From an uncultured Eubacterium sp. (GTDB lineage Bacteria; Bacillota; Clostridia; Lachnospirales; Lachnospiraceae): a DNA stretch of 17,451 bases. Where the stretch lies: positions 1 to 17,451 of the forward strand of contig CALGGT010000013.1 in NCBI GenBank assembly GCA_937915825.1, in the 5' to 3' direction. Below, piece after piece: positions 1 through 7,156 of the stretch (position 1 is the first letter of the stretch; each line of letters starts with the position of its first letter). The translations under genes were made by a program, and so were the position numbers. The notes beneath the pieces were generated by a model, which did not search any database, was not told the DNA's origin, and was given only the letters and a program-made list of their open reading frames with translations.

Positions 1-1212
1 TTTCCCTTGCATAAGACGAGCTGCATTTATTCCTGCTATAAGACCTTGTCCTGCTGCCTCTTCATAGCCTGAAGAACCATTTATCTGACCTGCTCCAAAA
101 AGTCCTTCTATATTTTTAAATTCTAATGATGGTTTTAGTTCTGTTGCATCTATCAAATCATATTCAATAGCATAAGCATTTCTAACAATTACAGCATTTT
201 CAAAACCTGGCATTGTTTTATATATTTCATGTTGAACATCTTCTGGAAGAGAAGAGCTCATACCAGATAAATACATTTCATTTGTATAAAGTCCTTCTGG
301 CTCTACAAATATTTGATGTCTGTCTTTTTCTGGAAACTTCATTACTTTATCTTCAATAGAAGGACAATATCTGGGTCCCGTTGACTGAATCTTCCCGGAA
401 TAAAGAGGCGAACGATCAATGTTTTTCCGAATGATTTCATGGGTTTTTTCATTTGTATAAGTTAAATAACAGCGAACCTGCTCTCTTGCAATCTCCTCTT
501 CCGTATTTGTAAAAGAAAAAGGAACCACATGTTCATCCCCATATTGGGGCTGCATCTTCTCAAAATCCACCGTTCTCCCATCCATACGGGCCGGCGTCCC
601 TGTTTTAAACCTCCGAATTTCAACTCCCAAATCCTTCAAAGAAGAAGAGAGATGATTTGCCGCCATTAATCCATTTGGACCGGTAGGAACCGATGCATCT
701 CCGGTAATACACCGGGCAGATAGATAAGTACCCGTACAAAGAATGCACGTCTTTGCTTCAATTTCCAATCCGGCATTGGTTCGAACACCGGTAAATACCT
801 GCTTTCCATCCCTTTTTGAAACAAGAATTTCCGTTACTTCCCCTTGCTTAACAATAATATTATCATTCAGTTCCAATTTATCTCGCATGCACTGACTATA
901 AGCTTTCTTATCTGCCTGAGCACGCAAAGAATGAACCGCAGGGCCTTTCGATTGATTCAGCATCTTACTTTGAATGTAAGTTTCATCAATGGACTTACCC
1001 ATTTCACCACCTAAAGCATCCACTTCTCTTACCAAATGTCCTTTGGAAGAGCCTCCAATATTAGGATTGCAAGGCATCATGGCAATGCTGTCAACACTTA
1101 CCGTAAAAATGACCGTCCGAAATCCCATCTTTGCTAATGCAAATGCTGCCTCACATCCGGCATGACCAGCTCCTACAACAACTGCATCGTATTCCTCTTT
1201 CCAATGTTTCAT
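1..1212 (-). CDS. mnmG: MnmG (GidA), tRNA uridine-5-carboxymethylaminomethyl modification FAD enzyme, 3' end missing
   Basis: With MnmE, MnmG installs the aminomethyl-type group on C5 of the wobble uridine of tRNAs reading NNA/NNG codons, using FAD, NADH and methylene-tetrahydrofolate. The first 404 residues are present and open to the left edge; the family is usually about 620-630 residues, so roughly a third is missing. Visible are the N-terminal dinucleotide-binding motif GAGHAGCEAA (14-23), the conserved CNPNIGGSSKGH block from Cys48, the GTPAR motif, and a RYCPSIEDK block at about 281. The start is ATG at 1210-1212 with a GGAAGG-type ribosome site just upstream. It follows mnmE on the same strand after 128 bases, the usual pairing. 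Odd: codon choice changes abruptly at about base 360. Residues 285-404 use ATA and CCA heavily, while residues 1-284 almost never do (see findings). Identity is certain; integrity of the 3' part is not. Confidence 0.96.
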   Translation of the reverse strand, partial: MKHWKEEYDAVVVGAGHAGCEAAFALAKMGFRTVIFTVSVDSIAMMPCNPNIGGSSKGHLVREVDALGGEMGKSIDETYIQSKMLNQSKGPAVHSLRAQADKKAYSQCMRDKLELNDNIIVKQGEVTEILVSKRDGKQVFTGVRTNAGLEIEAKTCILCTGTYLSARCITGDASVPTGPNGLMAANHLSSSLKDLGVEIRRFKTGTPARMDGRTVDFEKMQPQYGDEHVVPFSFTNTEEEIAREQVRCYLTYTNEKTHEIIRKNIDRSPLYSGKIQSTGPRYCPSIEDKVMKFPEKDRHQIFVEPEGLYTNEMYLSGMSSSLPEDVQHEIYKTMPGFENAVIVRNAYAIEYDLIDATELKPSLEFKNIEGLFGAGQINGSSGYEEAAGQGLIAGINAARLMQGK

Positions 1213-1253
1213 AGGAAAACCTTCCTTCATAAAATCATTTTATATTTATATAA

Positions 1254-1297
1254 TGTGATATCAAACATTATATGATACTATATTGTTTGATATCACA
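1254..1297 (-). promoter_or_regulatory. Inverted repeat with possible promoter ahead of mnmG
   Basis: A perfect 14-base inverted repeat (TGTGATATCAAACA at 1254-1267 and its complement at 1284-1297) surrounds a 16-base loop in the mnmE-mnmG spacer. On the minus strand the loop contains TATAAT, and a weak -35-like GTGATA lies 18 bases upstream inside the outer arm, so the arms would flank a -10 element like an operator. It could instead be an RNA hairpin. There is no run of T after it in the mnmG direction, so it is not a canonical terminator on that strand. A T8 run follows on the plus strand, but no plus-strand gene precedes it. Function is inference. Confidence 0.4.
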
Positions 1298-1340
1298 GGG
1301 TCGTTTTTTTTGAACAACATATCTCTAATTTCTGAAAATT

Positions 1341-2723
1341 CTATTTTCCCATACAGAATTTTGAAAAAATAGTCTCAATTAGCTCGTCATCAACTTGCTC
1401 TCCCATCAATTTTTTTAGGTTCTCATGTGCATTTATTAGGTCAATGCTTAAAAAATCTTCTCCTACGCCATTTTTGATTCCTTCCTCCACAAGTGAAAGT
1501 GCCTCTAGAGCCTCATTTAGACAGGTTTTCTGACGTTCATTCCCGATGAAGATTTCCTCATTAAAAGACAACTGATCCAGATGAAACATCTTACGAATGT
1601 GTGTACCAAATGCTTCCACTCCCAATCCGGTTCGGGAAGAAACCGAAAGAATATCCGAAGACCAATATTTTTGAATTTCTTCCATCGTCATTTTCGCATC
1701 TAAGTCATTCTTGTTCAAGAGTACCAGAGATTTCTTATCCCGGATCAAATCCATTAAATCTAAATCTTCTTTTGTCAAAGGAGAACTCTGATCCAGAATC
1801 AACAAACAAAGATCTGCTTCTTCCATCGATTTTTTCGCGCGCTCGATTCCAATTTTTTCTACCTGATCCTCTGTCTCATGAATTCCGGCTGTATCAATAA
1901 TATGCAAACATACATCCTGGATCATAACATCTTCTTCAATCATATCACGAGTCGTTCCAGGTACATCGGTAACAATGGCTCGATCTTCCCCTAACAATTG
2001 ATTCAGAAAAGAAGACTTTCCAACATTTGGTCGACCTAAAATTACCGTTTGAATCCCTTCTTTGATCAAACGACCTTCCTCATAATGATCCAACATTTGC
2101 TGAATCTGTTCCATATAATCAGACAAATGAGAAGGAAATTCCTGAGAAAATTCAGACATATCAATATGTTCCGGATCATCCAACCCTGCTTCAATAAAAG
2201 CCACATCATCTAAAATCCGATGATCAATCTCTCGAACTTTATCTTTCATACGACCTTTCAAACGAGTAACTCCACTCATCCTGGCATATTGGTTCTTTGC
2301 AGAGATCAGATCCATAACAGCCTCTGCTTGTGTCAGATCAATACGTCCATTTAAAAATGCCCGCTTGGTAAACTCTCCGGGCTCTGCCGGACGAATGTTC
2401 TGTTTGAAAATGATTTTTAAAATTTCACGGCAACAAACCATACCTCCGTGACAATGTATTTCTACAACGTCCTCTCTAGTATAGGACTTCGGCCCTTTCA
2501 TATAAAGTATCAACACTTCATCCACCGGATTTTTATGGTTATCCACAATATATCCATAATGTATACTATGACTTTTCCACAGGTTCGTAGGTGTCTTGGA
2601 TTGGATCAAAGGTGAAACCTTCTCCAACGCATCCGGTCCACTGACTCGAATAATACTTACACCACTGTTGGTAGAAGATGTAACAATCGCTGCGATGGTA
2701 TCCTCTTGTAAATCATACCTCAT
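1341..2723 (-). CDS. mnmE: MnmE (TrmE), tRNA modification GTPase
   Basis: MnmE is the GTPase and folate-binding partner of MnmG in wobble-uridine modification of tRNA. At 460 residues it is the usual family length. Order of parts: an N-terminal folate-binding/dimerisation domain (to about 120, with PGEFTKRAFLNGRIDL from 115), a helical domain, an inserted G domain with GRPNVGKSS (230-238), DVPGTTRD (253-260), DTAG (277-280) and NKND (337-340), then the C-terminal helix ending in FCMGK. The C-terminal Cys-X-Gly-Lys motif is the catalytic cysteine signature of the family. The start ATG is preceded by a strong AAGGAGGGA site 7 bases away. That ribosome site lies directly behind an intrinsic terminator hairpin that follows jag, so expression probably depends on read-through or on a promoter inside jag. 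The gene is unambiguous. Confidence 0.98.
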   Translation of the reverse strand: MRYDLQEDTIAAIVTSSTNSGVSIIRVSGPDALEKVSPLIQSKTPTNLWKSHSIHYGYIVDNHKNPVDEVLILYMKGPKSYTREDVVEIHCHGGMVCCREILKIIFKQNIRPAEPGEFTKRAFLNGRIDLTQAEAVMDLISAKNQYARMSGVTRLKGRMKDKVREIDHRILDDVAFIEAGLDDPEHIDMSEFSQEFPSHLSDYMEQIQQMLDHYEEGRLIKEGIQTVILGRPNVGKSSFLNQLLGEDRAIVTDVPGTTRDMIEEDVMIQDVCLHIIDTAGIHETEDQVEKIGIERAKKSMEEADLCLLILDQSSPLTKEDLDLMDLIRDKKSLVLLNKNDLDAKMTMEEIQKYWSSDILSVSSRTGLGVEAFGTHIRKMFHLDQLSFNEEIFIGNERQKTCLNEALEALSLVEEGIKNGVGEDFLSIDLINAHENLKKLMGEQVDDELIETIFSKFCMGK

Positions 2724-2740
2724 TGGGATCCCTCCTTACG

Positions 2741-2768
2741 AAAAAAGGCATCCCAATAAGGATGCCTT
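2741..2768 (-). terminator. Intrinsic terminator or attenuator between jag and mnmE
   Basis: On the minus strand a 9-base stem (AAGGCATCC paired with GGATGCCTT) closes a 6-base loop and runs into six T residues. The jag stop codon is 26 bases upstream and the mnmE ribosome site begins only a few bases after the T run. The shape is a standard Rho-independent terminator. Its position suggests partial termination inside the rpmH-mnmG operon. Confidence 0.8.
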
Positions 2769-2794
2769 CATCAATTGCAAATTTCCATGCAATC

Positions 2795-3706
2795 TTATTC
2801 GGTAGCTTCTTCCGAAGACTCCCCTTTTTCATGATTGCTGTTGTTATCTTTATAATCATTTTGATACGAATCGGATCTCTTTCCATAACGTCCGTTCTTT
2901 CGATATCCATCTTTCTTGTAACCACGATTATATCCGCCACGACGATTGTTGTATTTTCCCCGAGGTTTTCTAGGCATATTCGCGTATTCTTCCGTTAATG
3001 TAATTACTACATGACGATTGGGCTCTTCCCCTTCGCTGTGAGTATCTACATATTTATCTTCTTGCAATACCGAATGAATAATTCGACGTTCATATGGATT
3101 CATAGCATCCACATGAACAACTCTTCCCGTATTTTTAGCTTTCTTTGCCAAATTCTTAGCTAAATTTTCAATGGTCTTTTGACGTCGATCCCGATAATTC
3201 TCCGAATCCATCTTAATACGAATGTATTCTTCACGACCTTTGTTTACAACCAAAGAGGTAAGATATTGTAAAGAATCCAGTGTTTGACCTCTTTTGCCGA
3301 TTAAAACTCCCATATCTTCGCCAACTAATTCAATAAATACCGTTTCTTCCGAATAAGCCGTTTGAATTTCAACCTGTAAATTCATTTTATCAAATACATC
3401 GGTTAAAAACTCTTTTGCGTCCTTTTCCGGATCACCGAAGACCGCAACGGAAGAACCTGTGTTAACAGCAGATGCTGCGCTGCTTTTAACATTGTTTTCC
3501 ACATCACCGAAAGTACGATCTGTCTCAGAATCTTTTATTCTGGCACGAATGATCGCTTCCTTTGCTCCAAACAATCCTAAAAATCCGCTTCCTTCTTTCT
3601 GCACTTCTTCATACTCTACTTGATCTTCAGGGACGCCTAATGCAATCAAAGCTGATGTTAATGCATCTTGAACGGTCTTACCTGTAAACTCTTGCCAATC
3701 AGACAT
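2795..3706 (-). CDS. khpB: Jag/KhpB-type RNA-binding protein (SpoIIIJ-associated)
   Basis: This is a cytoplasmic RNA-binding protein usually encoded next to yidC/spoIIIJ; in Firmicutes it pairs with KhpA and affects cell shape and division through RNA binding. It has 303 residues. Parts: an N-terminal Jag_N domain (about 1-52, with a GFLGLFG motif at 41-47), a variable linker rich in Ser/Ala/Asp (55-95), a KH domain with the IGKRG loop (136-140), and an R3H-type domain (about 175-243, with NPYERRIIH at 203-211). Odd: the last 60 residues (244-303) form a low-complexity basic tail rich in Arg, Gly, Tyr and Asn, ending in an acidic stretch, much like RGG/RGY RNA-binding tails. The start ATG has GGAGGT 6 bases upstream. 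The 116-base spacer to yidC is strongly purine-rich on the transcribed sense. Confidence 0.93.
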   Translation of the reverse strand: MSDWQEFTGKTVQDALTSALIALGVPEDQVEYEEVQKEGSGFLGLFGAKEAIIRARIKDSETDRTFGDVENNVKSSAASAVNTGSSVAVFGDPEKDAKEFLTDVFDKMNLQVEIQTAYSEETVFIELVGEDMGVLIGKRGQTLDSLQYLTSLVVNKGREEYIRIKMDSENYRDRRQKTIENLAKNLAKKAKNTGRVVHVDAMNPYERRIIHSVLQEDKYVDTHSEGEEPNRHVVITLTEEYANMPRKPRGKYNNRRGGYNRGYKKDGYRKNGRYGKRSDSYQNDYKDNNSNHEKGESSEEATE

Positions 3707-3822
3707 CTTACTACCTCCATTTTACCACCGTGACCCATTCTCTTTTCTAATTCTGTTTGTCTTTCTTATTATTTCTCGCCATATTTCTCACTTATTTCAC
3801 GTTCTTTCATATTCTATTTTGA

Positions 3823-4827
3823 TTATTTCTTATCTAACTTATGAGCGTAATAGGAAATACTTCCCTTTTTGAAATCCTTGGAAGAATTGTTATTATCACG
3901 GTTTTTTGTGTTCATTACCTTCTCATGATCGGATCGATTATTTGTATCCTTCGTATCATTCTTATAATTCTTAGCATATTGAATCCCGCTGGTTCTGGTT
4001 TTAGAATATTCTTCCATACGGCGATTCATTTCCTCTTGTTTCTTGGCTTTCTTAACAACTTTGTCTTTGTTCTTTTCAATTAAGTCATCTAAATCAATAT
4101 TTTCTACATGGCGATTGATCAAATATCCCTGAACAACGCGGAAAATTGATCCAATGATCCAGTAAAGTCCGATACCAATATTCAAAGTCAGACAGAAAAA
4201 TCCACTCATCAAAGGCATAAAATAATTCATCATTTTCATGCTTTGCTGCATGGAATCATCCGAATCCTTTTTTCTGGAACCAGCCTTCTTTTCAGTCTTG
4301 GGCTGCATAATCATTACATTCAAATATTGAAAAATAACAGCCAGAATTGGAATTAGATAAGCAAAAATCGTAACCTTGGAAAATTCTCTGGGAGTTTGTG
4401 TTACATCCAAACCTAAAAACATCTTGGCAGATTCATCCGAAAGTCCAGGCGCATACGTTTGTACATTACGAATAACACCATAAATCGCAAACATGATCGG
4501 TAATGTGATCAACATAGGCAGACACCCTGTAAAGGGACTGATTCCATACTTCGTATAAATCGCTTGTGTTTCATTATTCATTTTCATTACAGAATCATTA
4601 TCTTTTTTGCCCTGGTATTTATCTCGTATCGCCTGCAACTCCGGATTGATCTTATTCATCAACCGGGTCGACTTCTGTTGTTTCGCATTTAAAGGAATCA
4701 TAAGTGCGTAAACAATGATCGTAAAAGCAATGATACACCATCCGATGCTGTGTTTACCAGTTATTGTGAAAATTCCAATATCGATATAATTGATGACCAC
4801 ACCAAGTATTTGATATAAAAATTTCAT
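3823..4827 (-). CDS. yidC: YidC/Oxa1/SpoIIIJ family membrane protein insertase
   Basis: YidC inserts and folds membrane proteins, with or without SecYEG, from the cytoplasmic membrane. It has 334 residues, the short Gram-positive type without the large periplasmic domain of E. coli. Hydrophobic segments lie at about 28-46, 101-120, 152-173 and 198-238 (the last long enough for two helices). Typical family blocks are GCLPMLITLPIMFAIY (101-116) and NYFMPLMSGFF (201-211). Arg55, in the loop before NPEL, may be the conserved groove arginine, but I could not align it firmly. I see no lipoprotein signal at the N terminus, unlike SpoIIIJ of Bacillus. The C-terminal 95 residues form a highly charged Lys/Asn/Asp-rich tail of the kind that contacts ribosomes. 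The start ATG has GGGAGGA 4-5 bases upstream. The neighbours yidD and jag are the normal ones. Confidence 0.96.
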   Translation of the reverse strand: MKFLYQILGVVINYIDIGIFTITGKHSIGWCIIAFTIIVYALMIPLNAKQQKSTRLMNKINPELQAIRDKYQGKKDNDSVMKMNNETQAIYTKYGISPFTGCLPMLITLPIMFAIYGVIRNVQTYAPGLSDESAKMFLGLDVTQTPREFSKVTIFAYLIPILAVIFQYLNVMIMQPKTEKKAGSRKKDSDDSMQQSMKMMNYFMPLMSGFFCLTLNIGIGLYWIIGSIFRVVQGYLINRHVENIDLDDLIEKNKDKVVKKAKKQEEMNRRMEEYSKTRTSGIQYAKNYKNDTKDTNNRSDHEKVMNTKNRDNNNSSKDFKKGSISYYAHKLDKK

Positions 4828-4867
4828 GAAATCCTCCCATAGTTTCTTACATTACAGATCAAAGGTT

Positions 4868-4904
4868 CGGATCGTATCCTTATTAAGGAACCGGATCGTA
4901 TCCT
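4868..4904. repeat. 24-base-period duplication at the yidD 3' end
   Basis: The 13-base string CGGATCGTATCCT occurs at 4868-4880 and 4892-4904, with further matches around it (GGTTC/GAACC-like flanks), so the end of yidD appears duplicated with a period of 24 bases. On the minus strand it reads GYDPVP, two stop codons, then GYDPNL and a stop. Confidence 0.75.
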
Positions 4905-5092
4905 CCCTTATGAAAAGGATGACATCTCAGCACCCTCTTAACAGCCAAAAAACCGCCTTTTACAAGACCGTATTTTTTAATTGCTAAAATTGCATACTCG
5001 GAACAAGTAGGTATATAAATACAACAAGGCCCCTTTAACGGGGATATATACCTCTGGTACAAACGAATCAAATAAATAACAAATCTTCTCAT
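4883..5092 (-). CDS. yidD: YidD, membrane protein insertion efficiency factor
   Basis: YidD is a small membrane-associated protein that helps YidC-dependent insertion. It has 69 residues, the usual length. The N terminus is an amphipathic/hydrophobic stretch (MRRFVIYLIRLYQ). The family core follows: SPLKGPCC (17-24), the PTCSEYA motif with Cys30, and the CHPFHKGGYDP block (57-67). It starts 4 bases after the rnpA stop codon, so translation is likely coupled. Odd: the codons for GYDP are repeated once more just behind the stop codon by a 24-base imperfect duplication (4868-4904), giving a second out-of-gene copy of the C terminus. Confidence 0.95.
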   Translation of the reverse strand: MRRFVIYLIRLYQRYISPLKGPCCIYIPTCSEYAILAIKKYGLVKGGFLAVKRVLRCHPFHKGGYDPVP

Positions 5093-5096
5093 ATCA

Positions 5097-5426
5097 TCAT
5101 CTCATAATTCCCTGTAACCTACATAAATGCAGGAAAGATTTGTTTATTTCATCAAACTTCTTCCCTGCCACTTCCGGCTTTGCAATTACTACAATCTTAT
5201 ATCCGACTTTTATGTTATTTACGTTTTTATTGGCTATTTCTCTTAATTGTCTGGTAATCCGATGTCTTACCACGCTGTTCCCTACCTTCTTACTTACAGA
5301 AAATCCGTATATTTGGGCAGAAGAATCGCATTTTAGAACAACCATTACCAAATCCCTGTTTGATTTCCAACGACCGAAATTATAAACCTTCTTAAATTCG
5401 GTGTTTTTACCAAGTCTTTGAAACAT
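5097..5426 (-). CDS. rnpA: RNase P protein component
   Basis: RnpA is the protein subunit of RNase P, which together with the M1-type RNA (rnpB, not in this window) removes 5' leaders from pre-tRNAs. It has 109 residues, close to the usual 110-120. The basic RNR-type motif is present as RHRITRQLRE (54-63), with His where many species have Asn. The upstream FSVSKKVGNSVV block (42-53) is typical. The start ATG is preceded by AGAGGTG 4 bases away. It sits 48 bases after rpmH, the near-universal arrangement, and was probably transcribed from the rpmH promoter. Confidence 0.97.
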   Translation of the reverse strand: MFQRLGKNTEFKKVYNFGRWKSNRDLVMVVLKCDSSAQIYGFSVSKKVGNSVVRHRITRQLREIANKNVNNIKVGYKIVVIAKPEVAGKKFDEINKSFLHLCRLQGIMR

Positions 5427-5474
5427 GAAACACCTCTAATTCCGGATTGAAATCCTCTTTTTCCAGATGAAAGA

Positions 5475-5609
5475 TTAAGCAGACAATTGCTTTCTTCCTT
5501 TTGCTCTTCTACGTGCTAAAACCTTTCTTCCGTTGGCAGTATGCATTCTCTTACGAAAACCGTGAACTTTAGATCTTTGTCTTTTTTTCGGTTGATATGT
5601 CATTTTCAT
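5475..5609 (-). CDS. rpmH: Ribosomal protein bL34
   Basis: bL34 is a 44-residue, very basic protein of the large ribosomal subunit. It contains the family core TYQPKKRQRSKVHGFRKRM (4-22) and the LARRRAKGRK tail (31-40). The start was placed at ATG 5607-5609 because AGGAGGTGA stands 8 bases upstream and the protein then has the exact family length; an in-frame upstream extension to 5693 has no family match and includes the ribosome site and leader. It is first in the leftward operon, behind a strong promoter at 5665-5693. Confidence 0.98.
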   Translation of the reverse strand: MKMTYQPKKRQRSKVHGFRKRMHTANGRKVLARRRAKGRKQLSA

Positions 5610-5664
5610 CTCGTATTCACCTCCTACAAAATGTCCCAAATTTTGACAGAACATATCAAGCATA

Positions 5665-5693
5665 ATTATAATATTCTTTTTAGAAATAGTCAA
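5665..5693 (-). promoter_or_regulatory. Promoter of the rpmH operon
   Basis: On the minus strand TTGACT (5688-5693) and TATAAT (5665-5670) are separated by exactly 17 bases, a near-consensus sigma-A promoter. Transcription would start near 5658 and give a leader of about 50 bases before rpmH. Confidence 0.88.
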
Positions 5694-5720
5694 GCAATTT
5701 TTTTGAAAGTTTAAAATCTC

Positions 5721-5749
5721 TTGATAATTTATTGGTTTTGTTATATAAT
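5721..5749 (+). promoter_or_regulatory. Promoter of dnaA
   Basis: TTGATA (5721-5726) and TATAAT (5744-5749) are separated by 17 bases, a near-consensus sigma-A promoter. The start site would be near 5756, leaving a leader of about 48 bases. The -35 boxes of this promoter and the divergent rpmH promoter are only 27 bases apart. I see no consensus DnaA box in 5610-5803. A TGATA/TATCA pair (5757-5761 and 5773-5777) lies in the early leader. Confidence 0.88.
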
Positions 5750-5803
5750 ATAGAAGTGATATTTTGCATTTTTATCATAATTTGAAGTGAGGAAGTAGCA
5801 ATT

Positions 5804-7156
5804 ATGAATTCGAATATTCAGACACAATGGAGTCAGATCATACAATGGCTGATGGATGAAACCAACCTTTCTTCGCCAGTAATACGAACTTTTATCGAGC
5901 CTTTGGAGATTGTATCTCATCAGGATCACTTTCTGATCTTGCAAGCGGATAAAGATAAGATTGGCGACAGTATCAATTTGATCCGAAACAAATACGACGC
6001 GATCCTTCGCGTAGCAATTGAGACCATTACCGGAGAAAGCGTTGAGATCGAATATGAATATAAAGCCAAAAAAGAACCGGAATTTCAAGAAAAATCTGCA
6101 GAATCCAAGGATTTTACTTCATTTTATTCTGATAATTCTTTTGAAAACTTTGTACAAACCAGTACAAACCAATTTGCCTTTACTGCTTCTTTAGCCGTTG
6201 CAGAATCTCCCAGTCAGAGCTATAATCCCTTATTTATCTATAGCTCTCCCGGACTTGGGAAAACTCACCTATTACATTCAATTGCCAGATCGATCCGAGA
6301 ACACTATCCAGATCTGAATGTTCTCTACATTCCCAGCGAAGTCTTTGTAAACCAGCTGGTAGACGCACTGAGAAGAAACAAAGAATCCGGCGGAAACTCA
6401 GCTATTAACAATTTTCGTAAGAAATATCGCAACGTAGATGTTTTGTTAATTGATGATATACAGTTTATTATAGGAAAAGACAGCTCACAGATGGAGTTCT
6501 TTTTTACCTATGAAGCCCTATTAAATGACGGAAAACAGATCGTTCTTTCCAGTGATAAACCTCCCAGAGATTTGGAGAATCTGGACGAACGATATATTTC
6601 CCGCTTTAATTCCAGCCTTTCGGTTAGCATTGATCCTCCCGATTATGAAACCAGTCTGGCATTTTTAAAGAATTACCGGGATAAAGCGAATATAAAATTA
6701 GAAGACGATATTTTAAATTACATTGCTTCCAATATTCGCACCAACATTCGTGAATTGATCGGAGCATATACCAAAGTTACCATCGGTGTTCAACTCACCC
6801 ACGAAGAATCCAATCTGGAAATGGCAAAAGCTGCTCTTCAAGATATGATCACTCCCAATGTTTCCAAGGTCATTACGTTAAATAACATCATTCAAATCGT
6901 TTGTGAACACTACGATATTTCCAAAGAAGATATTGTTGGGAAGAAGAGAATGAAAAGCATTAGCATGCCCAGACAGGTTATTATGTATTTAGCGAGGGAA
7001 TACACAAACTTATCCACAACCGCCATTGGAAATTCCTTAGGAAACAGGGATCATACCACAATTATCCACGGTTATGAACAAATTAAAAATGCAATTCCTG
7101 AGGATGAAAAATTGGAACACGACCTGGATATCATAAAGAAACAATTGCTTCCCTGA
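5804..7156 (+). CDS. dnaA: DnaA, chromosomal replication initiator
   Basis: DnaA binds DnaA boxes at oriC, oligomerises with ATP and melts the AT-rich element. It has 450 residues, the usual length. Parts: domain I (1 to about 82), a short linker (83-105), an AAA+ domain III (about 108-325) with Walker A at 147-154, Walker B LLIDDIQF (214-221) and a Ser-Arg-Phe arginine-finger region (266-268), then DNA-binding domain IV with MPRQVIMYL (388-396) and the signature GNRDHTTIIHG (413-423). Odd: Walker A reads SSPGLGKT instead of the usual GGVGLGKT; the usual SRFEWGL is SRFNSSL; and the usual RELEGAL is RELIGAY. The catalytic Lys-Thr and both Walker B acids remain. The start ATG follows GAGGAAG. 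Its neighbours are the standard ones, so it is surely the chromosomal dnaA, though a divergent one. Confidence 0.96.
   Translation: MNSNIQTQWSQIIQWLMDETNLSSPVIRTFIEPLEIVSHQDHFLILQADKDKIGDSINLIRNKYDAILRVAIETITGESVEIEYEYKAKKEPEFQEKSAESKDFTSFYSDNSFENFVQTSTNQFAFTASLAVAESPSQSYNPLFIYSSPGLGKTHLLHSIARSIREHYPDLNVLYIPSEVFVNQLVDALRRNKESGGNSAINNFRKKYRNVDVLLIDDIQFIIGKDSSQMEFFFTYEALLNDGKQIVLSSDKPPRDLENLDERYISRFNSSLSVSIDPPDYETSLAFLKNYRDKANIKLEDDILNYIASNIRTNIRELIGAYTKVTIGVQLTHEESNLEMAKAALQDMITPNVSKVITLNNIIQIVCEHYDISKEDIVGKKRMKSISMPRQVIMYLAREYTNLSTTAIGNSLGNRDHTTIIHGYEQIKNAIPEDEKLEHDLDIIKKQLLP
7010..7018 (+). promoter_or_regulatory. DnaA box, perfect consensus, inside dnaA 3' end
   Basis: TTATCCACA matches the DnaA box consensus at all 9 positions. 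It lies in the dnaA coding region, 240 bases before the AT-rich tract, in the same orientation as the boxes that follow. Confidence 0.6.
7062..7070 (+). promoter_or_regulatory. DnaA box, one mismatch
   Basis: TTATCCACG differs from consensus only at the last base. It is in the dnaA 3' end and encodes part of the conserved domain IV, so coding constraint alone may explain it. Confidence 0.45.

Noticed and set aside
5610..5693. N-terminal extension of rpmH to 72 residues
   Set aside because: The extension contains the ribosome site and the promoter; bL34 is 44 residues in this group.
5741..6088. Minus-strand open frame opposite the dnaA start
   Set aside because: It covers the dnaA promoter and the 5' coding region, and its product resembles no family; it is a shadow of dnaA.
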